Source: Devosia aurantiaca (GTDB lineage Bacteria > Pseudomonadota > Alphaproteobacteria > Rhizobiales > Devosiaceae). Taken from it: DNA of 64,000 nucleotides. The notes beneath the pieces are model-generated. The model ran no database searches. It worked only from the letters and a program-made list of their open reading frames with translations, and was not told the DNA's origin. The position numbers and the translations under genes are program-made. Location: assembly GCF_011058215.1 (NCBI RefSeq), contig NZ_JAALFG010000003.1, positions 372,001-436,000 of the forward strand, in the 5' to 3' direction. This document shows, one piece after another, positions 19,056 through 28,857 of the stretch. The stretch's first letter is position 1, and every line of letters begins with the position of its first letter.

Positions 19056-19219
19056 CCTTGTGAGCAGCGGAACTTATCCAGTCGCGCTAGCTCCGGGCGT
19101 CAGTCCTGAAATCGAGCCGCTTTTTGCTCCGGCACCCGATCCGCGACGGACGTCCCCACTTACTCAGCAGCGTGTGCTTGCGCCGTCGCACATCCCCAAT
19201 TCTAGACGATAGGGCTAAC

Positions 19220-20422
19220 ATGGCCTTCCTCTCCGACGCCGCCTTGCGGATTGCTCCATCGGCTACCGTTGCCATCTCGACCCGGGCCGCAGACATGAAG
19301 CGCGCAGGCCGGGACGTCATCGCACTCTCCTCCGGCGAGCCTGATTTCGACACCCCTTTGCATATTCAAGAAGCGGCGTCCCGAGCCATGGCTCAAGGTA
19401 AGACGCGCTATACCAATGTCGATGGTGTGCTCGAGCTTCGGGAAGCCGTTGCAGCCAAGTTTCGGCGCGACAACCACCTTGATGTAACGGCCGCTGACTG
19501 CATGGTCTCTACAGGCGGAAAGCAGATCATTTTCAATGCCATGCTGGCAACGCTTAATCATGGCGACGAAGTTATCGTCCCGGTGCCTTACTGGGTCAGC
19601 TATCCCGAGATCGTACGCCTCTGCAACGCCACTCCGGTTTTTGCCATGGCGGATGCGTCGACCGGGTTCAAGCTGACGCCGGAAGCGCTTGAGGCTGCGA
19701 TCACGCCGCGCACCAAGTGGCTCTTGCTGAATTCTCCAAGCAACCCGACTGGCGCCGCCTATAGTCGCAATGAGCTCAAAGCACTGGCCGCTGTGTTGAT
19801 GCGGCACGAGCACGTTCACATCCTCACCGACGATATTTACGAGGCATTGATCTATGATGGCGGCACCTTCGTCACCATAGCTGAAGTCGAGCCGGCGCTT
19901 ATGGAGCGCACATTGACGATGAACGGCGTCAGCAAGAGTCACGCCATGACCGGATGGCGGATCGGATACTGCACCGCCCCTCGCACGCTTTTGTCGACGA
20001 TGATCAAGCTGCAGGGGCAGTCCACCACCAACCCGTCCTCGATTTCGCAATGGGCGGCGGTGGAGGCCTTGACAGGACCACAAGGATTTCTGGATGACTG
20101 GCGCGCCCGATTTCAAGCGCGCAGAGATCTGGTGGTCGACGGCCTCAACGCCGCTCCCGGCATCGAATGCTTGATCCCCCAAGGAGCATTCTATGTCTTT
20201 CCCTCCGTCAAAGGTCTGATCGGCAAGACCAGCGAAACGGGAAGGGCCTTGGTGGATGACGAAGCGCTGGTTAGCGCCCTGCTCGAAGAAAAGGGCGTCG
20301 CCCTCGTCCACGGCGCTGCCTTCGGCCTGCCGGGATACATGCGCCTTAGCTATGCAGCCTCCGATAAGGACCTTGAGGCTGCCGTGACACGCATCCAAGA
20401 ATTCGCCAATGCTGTGCGCTGA
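19220..20422 (+). CDS. Class I aminotransferase (aspartate aminotransferase-like)
   Basis: A 400-residue PLP aminotransferase of subgroup I-gamma, the type common in alphaproteobacteria. Markers are SGEPDFDTP, YTNVDGVLELREA, NSPSNPTGA, the DDIYE cofactor motif, the Schiff-base Lys in GVSKSHAMTGWRIGY and the carboxylate-binding Arg in YMRLSYA. It transfers the amino group of aspartate or a related amino acid to 2-oxoglutarate. I start it at 19220 with AGGG seven bases upstream. It stands alone, convergent with the asparaginase operon; the two could act in series (asparagine to aspartate to oxaloacetate), but housekeeping use is possible. Confidence 0.9.
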   Translation: MAFLSDAALRIAPSATVAISTRAADMKRAGRDVIALSSGEPDFDTPLHIQEAASRAMAQGKTRYTNVDGVLELREAVAAKFRRDNHLDVTAADCMVSTGGKQIIFNAMLATLNHGDEVIVPVPYWVSYPEIVRLCNATPVFAMADASTGFKLTPEALEAAITPRTKWLLLNSPSNPTGAAYSRNELKALAAVLMRHEHVHILTDDIYEALIYDGGTFVTIAEVEPALMERTLTMNGVSKSHAMTGWRIGYCTAPRTLLSTMIKLQGQSTTNPSSISQWAAVEALTGPQGFLDDWRARFQARRDLVVDGLNAAPGIECLIPQGAFYVFPSVKGLIGKTSETGRALVDDEALVSALLEEKGVALVHGAAFGLPGYMRLSYAASDKDLEAAVTRIQEFANAVR

Positions 20423-20435
20423 GGCTGCAGCTCTT

Positions 20436-21407
20436 TCAGAACATAGAAAAGCTGTTCGCGATTTCGTTTTGCGTCGCCTTGCCGGCAATTAGCCCGGAGA
20501 GGAGAAGGCGAGATTTGATGGCGGACAATTCGCCGGCAAATATGCCGCCAGCGGCTTTGAGCGTCACTGCGCCGCTGTCGCCGCCATAGATCTGGTCGGT
20601 GCGTCCTTCCGGGCAGCGGGAAGCGATTACAACGGGAATGGATGAACCAACGAGCTTTGCCACCGCTGCGGCAAAGCCCTTTGGCGCATTACCACGGCCG
20701 AAGGCTTCCAAGACTACTCCGGAGACGTTTTTCGTCGCACAATATTCGAGGTAGTCGGGGCTCGACCCTAGACCCGGCTTGACAAGCTCGATGCCTTCGG
20801 CCAGCCCATGATTGTCTATGCATCGTCGCGCTGAACGTCGACCGATGAAGACGGTTTGCTGGTCGATGAAGCCGAGCTTGCCATAGCCGGGCGAGCGGAA
20901 GGTATCGACCCGTGAAGCATGGGTCTTCGTAACCGTGGCGGCCGCATGGATATCACCTTCGAAGACCACCAATGTGCCAAGGCCAACGGTCTGGGGAGAT
21001 GCTGCGACGCGGACGGCATCGGCGATATTGCGGGGGCCATCGGTATCGACCATGTCGGCATGCCGCTGGGCACCTGTGAAGACAACCGGCTTGTCGCTAC
21101 CGATCAGCAGGTCTGAAACGAAGGCGGATTCTTCCATGGTGTCGGTGCCGTGGGTAACGACGACACCGTCACAATCGCTGCGTTCAAGGTGGGAGGCGAC
21201 GCGAAGGATCAGCCGATGCAGCGTCTGCAGGTCAAGCGCGTAGCTGCCGAGCGCGGTGAAGTCATCGACCTCGACCGCGATACCCTCAAGTGGGTCGTGG
21301 AGGGTTGCCAAAAGGGCGGCGCCTTTTCGATCCGCAATCACCGATTGGTCTTGTGCCCGGCCCGAGGCAATGGTGCCTCCCGTGGCCACGATGACAATGC
21401 GTTTCAT
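20436..21407 (-). CDS. L-asparaginase
   Basis: A 323-residue asparaginase/glutaminase-family enzyme. The two threonine motifs are present: ATGGTIAS at residues 8-15 and VVTHGTDTMEESA, with the catalytic Lys in VTKTHAS. No signal peptide, so a cytoplasmic enzyme hydrolysing asparagine or a related beta-amide. The ATG overlaps the stop of the CobW gene (ATGA). It is the last gene of a nine-gene operon beginning with a spermidine-type ABC transporter, suggesting that it deamidates a product of the imported compound rather than serving general asparagine use. Confidence 0.92.
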   Translation of the reverse strand: MKRIVIVATGGTIASGRAQDQSVIADRKGAALLATLHDPLEGIAVEVDDFTALGSYALDLQTLHRLILRVASHLERSDCDGVVVTHGTDTMEESAFVSDLLIGSDKPVVFTGAQRHADMVDTDGPRNIADAVRVAASPQTVGLGTLVVFEGDIHAAATVTKTHASRVDTFRSPGYGKLGFIDQQTVFIGRRSARRCIDNHGLAEGIELVKPGLGSSPDYLEYCATKNVSGVVLEAFGRGNAPKGFAAAVAKLVGSSIPVVIASRCPEGRTDQIYGGDSGAVTLKAAGGIFAGELSAIKSRLLLSGLIAGKATQNEIANSFSMF

Positions 21408-22419
21408 CCCAAAATTCTCCGTTCGCCAGCTTGGGCCGGTGCAAGTGCGGGCGCCCGCCTCAGGCTTTGAAATACATCGAAGGAGTGCTGCACCAAAGCC
21501 GGATCGAGATCACTGAGAATGAAGACCAGACGCGAGCGGCGGTCCTCGTCTGGCCAGGCAGACATATGCACCGGGGAGTGGACGAGGCGTTGTACCCCAT
21601 GGATGGCCACCGGTCGTTCACTGCCGGCAACGTTGAGAATGCCCTTTACGCGCAACACCCTGTCGCCATGGCGATTTAGCAGCATGGTCAGCCAGACGCC
21701 GAATGCCGTCCAATCCAGCGCATCGTCGGTCACGATGGAAAATGAGCGGATATCGGAACCATCGACGTGGTGATGCCGGTGATCCTCCTTGGCAAACGGC
21801 GCGACGCGAAGGTCGTTAAAGTGTGTGTCGAGCAGCGCGTCGGCCGACATGGTCTGAGCATCCTGGATCGCGGCTGCAGGATTAAGCGCGCGTGCCATGG
21901 TCTTAAGCGCACAAATTTCGGCTGGCGCGGCCAGATCGGTCTTGGTCAGAATGACGGTATCGGCTGCCGCAAGCTGTCGCAGTGCTTCCTCTCTTGTGGA
22001 CAGAAGGCCGTGGCCGTTTACAGCATCGAGAGTGGCAATCACTGCGCCGGCTACGAAATGGCTGCGCAGCACCGGGTGGGCGCGGATTGTGGAGAGAACG
22101 GGATAGGGTCGGCCAAGCCAGTGGTTTCGATGACGACGCGGTCAAACCAAGGGACTTCGCCGCGAGCACGCATGGCGTGAAGATTGAGGAGGGCATCGGC
22201 GATTTCGCCCCGCACCGTGCAGCAAAGGCAGCCTGACTTCATCAGCACGACATTGGCGTCGATGCGGTCGAGGAGGTGATGGTCGAGACCTACCTCACCG
22301 AACTCGTTGATCAGCACGGCGGTGCCGTGGAGGTCGGGGTGGTCGAGAAGGCGCTGCAGCAGCGTGGTCTTGCCGGAGCCCAAAAATCCGGTGAGGAGAT
22401 TGATGGTGGTCGGCGTCAT
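21404..22419 (-). pseudogene. CobW/COG0523-family GTPase metallochaperone, frameshifted
   Basis: A G3E-family GTPase of 338 residues after repair. It has the P-loop GFLGSGKTT, the metal-binding CLCC of the GCLCCTVRG motif, the guanine motif TKTD and a C-terminal CobW_C domain with a HRHHHVDG metal-rich stretch. The frame breaks at the GGG at 22100-22102 (a C run on the coding strand); one added base restores LADPIPVLSTIRAHPVL. COG0523 proteins deliver zinc or cobalt to client enzymes. Sharing an operon with a metallohydrolase-like deacetylase suggests that enzyme as client; this is inference. It overlaps both neighbours by four bases. Confidence 0.85.
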
Positions 22420-22742
22420 GGCCGCGACTTGAGGCGGGCCAGCAGCGCCGGGTCTAGCGGGTCGAAGGAGACGCCGCCCAACGCTTCGGCTTCGGGCCAG
22501 AGATGCGAAAGGCTATCGAAGACCTTGGCCTTGCCGGTTGCGGTGCGCAGCACATACTGGCGGCCGTGCCAGTCGCTCAGCTTCATGCGTTGGGTGGCAA
22601 GGATCGCGTTGACCGTATCCTGACGCTGGGCAGCTTCACGGCGGCGAGCCAGGCGGTCGGTATTGGGCGAATAGGTGCCCTCGCGCGACACCGCGCTTGA
22701 CCAATGATCGTCGCACCCCAGGATGCCGCATAGGGAGCACAT
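22416..22742 (-). CDS. Small CxxC protein of the CobW operon
   Basis: A 108-residue protein that begins MCSLCGILGCDDHW, giving CxxC plus a further Cys and His within 15 residues, a likely metal-binding cluster. The rest is basic and helical (TDRLARRREAAQRQDTV) and then a small beta-like region. No family recognised. It overlaps the CobW GTPase by four bases, suggesting equal production. A partner in metal delivery or an adapter for the client enzyme would be reasonable, but neither is shown by the sequence. Confidence 0.7.
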   Translation of the reverse strand: MCSLCGILGCDDHWSSAVSREGTYSPNTDRLARRREAAQRQDTVNAILATQRMKLSDWHGRQYVLRTATGKAKVFDSLSHLWPEAEALGGVSFDPLDPALLARLKSRP

Positions 22743-22746
22743 GGCG

Positions 22747-23624
22747 TCAGGTGCGGGGCGAGCGGCGAGCGAAGTCGTCGGCCATTTCGTCCATGGTGAC
22801 GAAGCGGACGCCTTCGTGGCCCTTGATGTATTCGATCAGCCGCTCGAGCATCAGCAGCACCTGCGGGCGGCCGGCGACGTCGGGGTGGATGGTCATCGGA
22901 AAGACCGCGTAGTCCATCTCGCGATAGACCCAATCGAACTGGTCGCGCCACATCTGCTCGATATCGCGCGGATTGACGAAGCCGTGGCTGTTGGGCGCGG
23001 TTTTGATGAACATCATCGGCGGCAGGTCATCGAGATACCAGTTGGCTGGAATTTCGATGAGGTCGGTTTCGGCGCCGCGCACCAGGGGCTTCATCCAGTC
23101 TTCCGGTCGCGCCGAATAGTCGATCTTGGTCCAGCTATCGCCGACGCGGACGTAATAGGGCGTGAAGTCGTCGTGCATCAACGAGTGGTCGTACTTGATG
23201 CCGCGCTCGAGCAGGAGTTCGTTGGTGACGGTGGAAAATTCCCACCAGGGCGCGACATAGCCGGTCGGGCGCTTGCCGCAGAGCTCGGTGATGAGGGCGA
23301 TGGATTTGTCGAGCACCGCCTCTTCCTGCTCGCGCGTCATGGCGATGGGATTTTCGTGGCTATAGCCGTGCATGCCGATCCGTGGCCTGCATCGGCGACA
23401 GCCTTCATCTGGGCGGGGAAGGTCTCGATCGAGTGGCCGGGGATGAACCAGGTGGTCTTGATGCCAGCGCGCTCGAAGAGCTTGAGCAGGCGCGGGGAGC
23501 CCACTTCGCCCGAAAACATGCCGCGTGAAATGTCGTCGGGGCTGTCTTCGCCGCCATATGAGCCGAGCCAACCGGCGACCGCATCGACATCGACGCCAAA
23601 GCCCACGAGGATCTCTTTTGCCAC
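22747..23624 (-). pseudogene. Polysaccharide-deacetylase-family hydrolase (HpPgdA/PuuE-like), frameshifted
   Basis: A 292-residue CE4-fold protein after repair. The N-terminal [13 protein letters not shown] and [11 protein letters not shown], the [16 protein letters not shown] block and HGYSHENP (metal His pair) are typical of the HpPgdA/PuuE group, which holds peptidoglycan deacetylases, cofactor-free allantoinases and cyclic imidases. The frame breaks at 23380-23381; one added base gives [11 protein letters not shown]. No signal peptide, so action on an imported small molecule is more likely than on peptidoglycan. The racemase and asparaginase neighbours favour a ureide, hydantoin or cyclic imide substrate. 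Confidence 0.82.
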
Positions 23625-23648
23625 GATTGTTTCCTTGAAAAGGGCCGA

Positions 23649-24383
23649 TCAGGCCGGTGCAAATTGAGCCAGGGCGCCGTCGTAGCGCTTGGCGAGGGGA
23701 GGGGCGTAGGGGCCCTGTTTGCTGGTGCGCAAGCCGAGGGCCACGAGCGCTTCGGCGTGCTTTACCGCAGCGCCGACACCGTCGATGACGGGAAGGCCGA
23801 ACTCGGCGGAAAAGGATTTGACCAGGTCGGCCATGCCGGCACAGCCAAGAACGATGGCCTCGGCACGATCGTCGGCTATGGCGCGACCAATTTCGGCGCG
23901 CAATTTCTGGCGGGCGTCGGAATTGGGATCTTCGAGCGAGAGAACGGGCACGTCTGCAGCGCGAATGCGGGCACGCGCAGCCATGCCGTAACGGTGCGCA
24001 AGCTCTTCGATAGGGACGCGCGAGCGTTCCATGGTGGTGACGACGGTGAAGCGCTTGGCAATGAAGGCGGCCGTCACCATCGCGGCCTCACAGATGCCGA
24101 TCACCGGGATGGAAAGCATGGCGCGCGCTGCGTCGAGACCGGTATCGTCGAAGCAGGCGATAATGGCGGCCTGAGCGCCGTCACGCTCCGCCAAAGTCAG
24201 TTCATACAGCAGGCCCGGGACCGCGAAAGCCTCGTCGTAATAGCCTTCGATTGAGGCCGGACCCATGCTGGAGGTGATAGGCACGATCTCGGTATCGGCG
24301 CCGGCCACGAGGCGCGCGGCATGGGCGATGGTCGCGGTCATGCTGGCGGTGGTGTTGGGATTGATGACGGCGATGGTGGTCAT
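23649..24383 (-). CDS. Asp/Glu/hydantoin racemase family protein
   Basis: A 244-residue racemase with INPNTTASM at the N-terminus and the two catalytic cysteines in ACFDDTG and LGCAGMA. The family covers hydantoin, allantoin, aspartate and glutamate racemases. It overlaps the ABC permease by four bases and lies 24 bp before the CE4 hydrolase. A racemase/PuuE-like pair resembles bacterial allantoin use, where allantoin racemase feeds a stereospecific allantoinase; the identity of the substrate remains open. It is only distantly similar by eye to the racemase at 14238-14900. Confidence 0.88.
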   Translation of the reverse strand: MTTIAVINPNTTASMTATIAHAARLVAGADTEIVPITSSMGPASIEGYYDEAFAVPGLLYELTLAERDGAQAAIIACFDDTGLDAARAMLSIPVIGICEAAMVTAAFIAKRFTVVTTMERSRVPIEELAHRYGMAARARIRAADVPVLSLEDPNSDARQKLRAEIGRAIADDRAEAIVLGCAGMADLVKSFSAEFGLPVIDGVGAAVKHAEALVALGLRTSKQGPYAPPLAKRYDGALAQFAPA

Positions 24384-25198
24384 GCCCGGGCTCGGCGACG
24401 GTTGACCAGAAGGATGGTGCCGAGCGTGGCGAGGATAACAAGAAAGGAGAAGGCAGTGGTGACCGTGCCCAAGGCGTAAAGCACCGGCGTCGTGACATTA
24501 GTCGTCATGCCGTAGATTTCGAGCGGCAGGGTGTTGGAGCTGCCAGAAGTCAGAAGCGTGCGGGCAAATTCATCGTAGCTCAGCGAGAAGCCGAAGAGCC
24601 CAACGCCGATCAAGCTCGGCGCGATCATGGGCAGGACCACATGGGCAAAGGTCTGCCAGGGACTGGCGCCAAGATCGCGTGCGGCCTCTTCATAGGCGGG
24701 TGAGAATCGGTTGAATACGGCGAACATGATGAGGACGCCGAACGGCAAGGTCCAGGTGAGGTGGGCGCCGAAGCCGGAACTGAACCAGTTGGGCTGCACC
24801 CCGATCTGCTGGAACAGCACGCCGATGCCCAGCGAGACGATGATGGAGGGCACCACGAGACTGGCGACGGTGAGATAAAACAGCGGCGAGGCGCAGAGGA
24901 AGCGGTGCCGAAAGGCTAGGCCGGCCAGCAACGAGACGAGCACCGTGGCCGCCATAACCATGAGGCCGAGGATCAGGGAGCGGGTGAAGCTGGCGCCAAA
25001 ATTGCCGACCGCCTGGGTTTCGAAGAGGTTCTGAAACCAGCGGGTCGAGACGCCGTTTAGTGGGAAGGTCAGGCCGCCCTGGGGGCCCTGGAAGCTCAGT
25101 ATGAACACGGCCGATAGCGGTCCATAAAGGAACAGGACGAAGAGACCGAAGAAAACGGCGAGGACGTAGAAGCCGGCGCTGCGCTTGTCGCTGCCCAT
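24380..25198 (-). CDS. ABC transporter permease (PotC-like)
   Basis: A 272-residue inner-membrane permease of the spermidine/putrescine type. About six membrane helices are visible, beginning with GFYVLAVFFGLFVLFLYGPL. The EAA loop reads EEAARDLGASPWQTFAHVVLPMI, the site that docks to the ATPase. It overlaps the racemase gene by four bases and follows the PotB-like gene with a one-base gap, so all these genes are one transcription unit. Confidence 0.92.
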   Translation of the reverse strand: MGSDKRSAGFYVLAVFFGLFVLFLYGPLSAVFILSFQGPQGGLTFPLNGVSTRWFQNLFETQAVGNFGASFTRSLILGLMVMAATVLVSLLAGLAFRHRFLCASPLFYLTVASLVVPSIIVSLGIGVLFQQIGVQPNWFSSGFGAHLTWTLPFGVLIMFAVFNRFSPAYEEAARDLGASPWQTFAHVVLPMIAPSLIGVGLFGFSLSYDEFARTLLTSGSSNTLPLEIYGMTTNVTTPVLYALGTVTTAFSFLVILATLGTILLVNRRRARA

Positions 25199-25199
25199 C

Positions 25200-26057
25200 C
25201 TAGAGCTCCTTTCGGATATCGACGATGCGGAGGATGCCGGCGACCATCAGCAGCACCAGCACCAGGAGGACAATGGCGTTGGCGGCGGCGGCCGGGTATT
25301 GCAGCAGGCTCATCTGGTTGCGCATCATCAGCGCTACCGAAGCGGATTGGCCGCCGCTCATCACCTGTACGGTGGAAAAATCGGCCATGACCAGCGTCAC
25401 GACGAAGATGGTTCCGATGGCGATGCCGGGCTTGGCCAGCGGCAGGATAACGTTCCAGATGATCTGCCAGTCCCTGGCGCCACCATCGCGGGCCGCTTCT
25501 ACCAGTGATTTGTCGATGCGCATCATGGTGTTGAAGATCGGGGTCACCATGAAGAGGGTGTAGAGGTGAACCATGGCGAGAATCACTGCGAAATCGGAAT
25601 AGAGCAGCCACTCGATGGGCTGTTCGATGACGCCGGCGCCGACAAGACCCGAATTGATGATGCCATTCCGGCCGAGCACCGGAATCCAGGAAATCATGCG
25701 GATGATGTTGGACGTGAGGAACGGCACCGTGCAGACCAAGAAAAGCACCATCTGCATGGCGGCGGTGCGCACGTGGAAGGCAAGGAAGTAAGCGACCCAG
25801 AAACCGATGAAAGCGGTTGCTGCCCAGACGATGGCGGCAAATTTCAGCGTGTTTCCGTAAGTCTTCCAGGTAACCCAGGAGCCGAGCGTTTCAGCGTAAT
25901 TAAAGGTGAAAAAGCCGGGATACATGCCGGCGAAATCGTAATCCCAGAAGCTGACGACCAGCAGCAGCAGGATCGGGATGGCGAGAAAAAATCCAAGGAT
26001 GAGCAGCAGCGGCGTCGCCTGGAGGTAGGGCGTTGCGCGGGCGAGTAAGGCGTTCAT
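25200..26057 (-). CDS. ABC transporter permease (PotB-like)
   Basis: A 285-residue permease with the family's long first periplasmic loop (WDYDFAGMYPGFFTFNYAETLG) and EAA loop EAARDGGARDWQIIWNVILP. It has an AGGAGA ribosome site before 26057. It pairs with the PotC-like protein to form the membrane channel. The 131-bp gap upstream, after the binding-protein gene, contains hairpins. Confidence 0.92.
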   Translation of the reverse strand: MNALLARATPYLQATPLLLILGFFLAIPILLLLVVSFWDYDFAGMYPGFFTFNYAETLGSWVTWKTYGNTLKFAAIVWAATAFIGFWVAYFLAFHVRTAAMQMVLFLVCTVPFLTSNIIRMISWIPVLGRNGIINSGLVGAGVIEQPIEWLLYSDFAVILAMVHLYTLFMVTPIFNTMMRIDKSLVEAARDGGARDWQIIWNVILPLAKPGIAIGTIFVVTLVMADFSTVQVMSGGQSASVALMMRNQMSLLQYPAAAANAIVLLVLVLLMVAGILRIVDIRKEL

Positions 26058-26097
26058 CCGACCATTTTCTCCTGCTTGTGCCGCTTAGGGACGTGCC

Positions 26098-26113
26098 CTC
26101 GGGTGGACCCGAG
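26098..26113 (-). other. Intercistronic hairpin after the binding-protein gene
   Basis: CTCGGGT-GG-ACCCGAG is a perfect 7-bp stem with a two-base turn in the gap between the spermidine-type binding-protein gene and its permeases. A second weaker stem (GGGCGC/GCGCCC) lies at about 26162-26179. There is no U tract. Probably an RNA-stability element or partial attenuator. Confidence 0.5.
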
Positions 26114-26188
26114 AGCAGTGGTGCGTGTGGAAAGGTTAGACAACCTTATGCTTCGAAATGGGGGCGCCGGATCGCGCCCGTCGTTGCC

Positions 26189-27476
26189 TCAGGAAGCGAT
26201 AAATTCGTTCCAGCGGCGGACCATGTAGCGGTCCTCGTCCATCACCGAGTTCCAGCAGGCGACATTGCCCATGCGCTCGAGGAATGAGCCGCCATCGCGA
26301 ACGGCGCCGGCCTGTTCCATGACGGTGCCGTCGGGGGCCTTGATTTCGCCCTGCGCCGGCTTGCCGTCGATCCAGTAACCCCACTCGTCTTCGGTCATGT
26401 ATTCCTTGGCGGTGTCCATGGCAGCCGAGTAGTAGCCTTGGCGGTTGAGATAGCCGCCGACCCAGCCGGAGGTGTACCAGTTGATGTATTCGTAGGCGGC
26501 GTCGAGTTGGGCGCCCTGGAGGTGCGCGGCGAGGCCTAGACCGCCGCCCCAGCTGCGATAGCCTTCCTTGAGGGGCTGGTACTTGCAGGCGATGCCCTTG
26601 GAGCGCACGGCAGCGACAGCCGGCGACCACATCGACTGGATGACCACTTCGCCCGAGCTCATCAGGTTCACTGATTCATCGAAGCTCTTCCAGAAGGCGC
26701 GGAACTGGCCATCCTGCTTGGTTTGATCAGGAAATCGATGGTCGCATCGATTTCGGCCTGGGTCATGTTGCCCTTGTCGGCATAGGTGATGTTGCCCATC
26801 GCCTCCATGATCATGGCAGCGTCCATGATGCCGATGGATGGGATGTTGAGGATCGACGTCTTGCCCTTGAAGGCCGGGTCCATGATGTCGGCCCAGGTGG
26901 TGATTTCGCGGCCGACGAGGTCTGGGCGGATGCCGAGGGTGTCGGCATTGTAGATGGTGGGGACCATGGTGAAGAGGTCGGTCTCGCCAGAAGCGAAGGT
27001 CTTGCTGTCCATGGCCTCGACATAGCCCACCGTGTGTGGCGCGGTGCCTTGAGCAATGACGCTGTCGGGGGTGAGCTTGCCGGTCTTAAAGAGCGGCACG
27101 ATCTTGTCGTAATAGGTCAGGCGCGAGATTTCCATCGGCTGGATGACGCCGGTGGGGAAGACCTTTTGAGGATCCAGTATTCGATATCGGCGATGTCGTA
27201 GCTATCGGGCTGGGTCACGGCGCGCTGGGCGGCGGCATCGGAGTCGGTGGCCGTCATTTCGAGCGTGATGCCGAGGTCTTCCTTGCACTTTTCGGCAATG
27301 GCATTGAGGTTGGACACACCGGTGCCGAACTGGCGCAAGGTGATGGGGTTTTGGGCCCAGATGGTGGGGAAGCCTGTGATGGCGCCCGAGCCGATGGCCG
27401 CGCCCGCCGCGGCGGCAAGGCCGCCCTTGAGCACGTTGCGACGCGAAATTTCGGTCTTCTTGTTCAAGTCTGTCAT
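26189..27476 (-). pseudogene. Spermidine/putrescine-type solute-binding protein, two frameshifts
   Basis: A 429-residue periplasmic binding protein after repair. The N-terminus carries a twin-arginine signal (SRRNVLKGGLAAAAG) ending near AQN. The mature part has the PotD-like pattern DIADIEYWILK, TMVPTIYNADTLGI and YEYINWYTSGWVGG. Two single-base losses split it: one in the T run 27164-27167 and one in 26722-26724; both are A runs on the coding strand. Restoring them gives WILKKVFPTGVIQP and DFLIKTKQDGQF. The Tat signal suggests export in folded form. Ligand unknown; the operon suggests a nitrogen-rich small molecule. Confidence 0.85.
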
Positions 27477-27507
27477 AGCCAGATTTCCCTGTGTGCTGGT
27501 TTTGATT

Positions 27508-28596
27508 TCAGGCAGTCGGGCTGCCGAGAACGATGGCGTCCCCGGCATCCCAGCAGAGCGGCACGGCATCCCCGATGGCGACGGGTGTCGCCTGGAGCGC
27601 CTTGTCGGTAACGATGGCGGTGAACTCGGAAATACCGCCCCCTTCGATGGTGAGCTTGCTGGTACCGCCTCGATATTCGAGGTTGGTCACAAGCCCGGTG
27701 AAGCCCAGACCTCGGTCTGTGCTCTCTCCGATCCGGACGTGGTCGGTGCGGATGGCGATGTCGATCGGCGCGCCCACCGGCCGGGTTTCCCCATAGGCCG
27801 AAAGCGTCGTGCCGCCGGGCACGTCGAAGCTCACCACGCCGTCGGCGGAGCCGGTGACGTGACCGGAGATGACGTTGTGATCGCCCATGAAGCGAGCGAC
27901 GAATGCGGTCGCGGGCCGCTCGAAGACCTCGCGCGGGCTGGCGGCCTGCTCGATGCGGCCGTCGCTCATGACGACGATCAGATCGGCGAGCGCCATGGCC
28001 TCTTCCTGGCTGTGGGTCACGTGCACGAAGGTGATGCCGAGCTGCTGCTGCAGCTTTTTGAGCTCGGCGCGCATGCGGATCTTAAGAAAAGGATCGAGCG
28101 CCGAAAGCGGCTCGTCGAGCAGCAGGGCTTCGGGGTCGGTGATCAGCGCGCGGGCCAGCGCAACGCGCTGCTGCTGACCGCCAGAAAGTTGGGCAGGGCG
28201 CCGGTCGGCGTAGCCGTCCATCTGCATGAGCTTGAGCATGTCGAGGGCACGAGCGCGACGCGTGGGCTTGTCGACGCCGGCCATCTTGAGGCTGAAGGCG
28301 ACATTGTCGACGAGATCGAGATGGGGAAAGAGCGCATAGGATTGAAACATCATGGCTGTACCGCGCCTCGCGGGCGGCAGGTTAGTTACGACATCGCGGC
28401 CGAGGACGATGTCGCCCTTGGAGACACTTTCGTGTCCGGCGATCATGCGCAGGGTCGAAGTTTTGCCACAGCCCGAGGGGCCGAGCAGGCAGCAGTAACT
28501 ACCGGCAGGAATTTTGAGGCTGATCGCATCGACGGCAGTGGTCTTGCCGTAGATTTTGGAAACCGAGGCGATGTCGATTTCTGCAGCCTTGGTCAT
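27508..28596 (-). CDS. ABC transporter ATPase (PotA-like)
   Basis: A 362-residue ATPase with Walker A GPSGCGKT, signature LSGGQQQR, Walker B LLLDEPLSALD and the switch His (HVTHSQEEA), followed by a C-terminal TOBE domain. It energises the PotB/PotC-like permeases. I place the start at 28596 (MTKAAEID), with GGGGA seven bases before it; the ATG at 28602 would leave no room. It is the first gene of the minus-strand operon that ends with asparaginase. The divergent GntR gene starts 261 bp away, with a palindrome in between. Confidence 0.92.
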   Translation of the reverse strand: MTKAAEIDIASVSKIYGKTTAVDAISLKIPAGSYCCLLGPSGCGKTSTLRMIAGHESVSKGDIVLGRDVVTNLPPARRGTAMMFQSYALFPHLDLVDNVAFSLKMAGVDKPTRRARALDMLKLMQMDGYADRRPAQLSGGQQQRVALARALITDPEALLLDEPLSALDPFLKIRMRAELKKLQQQLGITFVHVTHSQEEAMALADLIVVMSDGRIEQAASPREVFERPATAFVARFMGDHNVISGHVTGSADGVVSFDVPGGTTLSAYGETRPVGAPIDIAIRTDHVRIGESTDRGLGFTGLVTNLEYRGGTSKLTIEGGGISEFTAIVTDKALQATPVAIGDAVPLCWDAGDAIVLGSPTA

Positions 28597-28761
28597 CAGC
28601 ATTCCCCGTTGGTCGAGAAGTGCAATGCAGGGCGCGTGCCAGTTCGTGGGTGAGAGCGCAACGTACTGACGCGATTAACAAAAGCTTCAGGACAAGAATT
28701 GATGAAGAAATGTTCATCGCTAGGTTTTGATCAAACCGTGAGCAGATTCGAAACTTTTGCC

Positions 28762-28779
28762 TAGATTGTATGCAATCTA
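28762..28779. promoter_or_regulatory. GntR/FCD-type operator between divergent units
   Basis: TAGATTG-TATG-CAATCTA is a perfect 7-bp inverted repeat with a four-base centre. Its core ATTGTATGCAAT is very close to the ATTGTATACAAT type of site bound by many FCD-domain GntR proteins. It lies between the PotA-like operon and the GntR gene at 28858, so autoregulation plus control of the operon is likely. Confidence 0.65.
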
Positions 28780-28857
28780 AGCCCGGGTTGTATTCACGTT
28801 CTCTCTTCACTTCAAAAGCTTTGCCGCCTATGAGGGTCTTGCAAACGAGGTGTACGG

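Noticed and set aside
27247..28653. 468-codon open frame on the plus strand
   Set aside because: Antisense to the PotA-like ATPase and the Tat-signal binding protein; His- and Gly-rich mirror composition.
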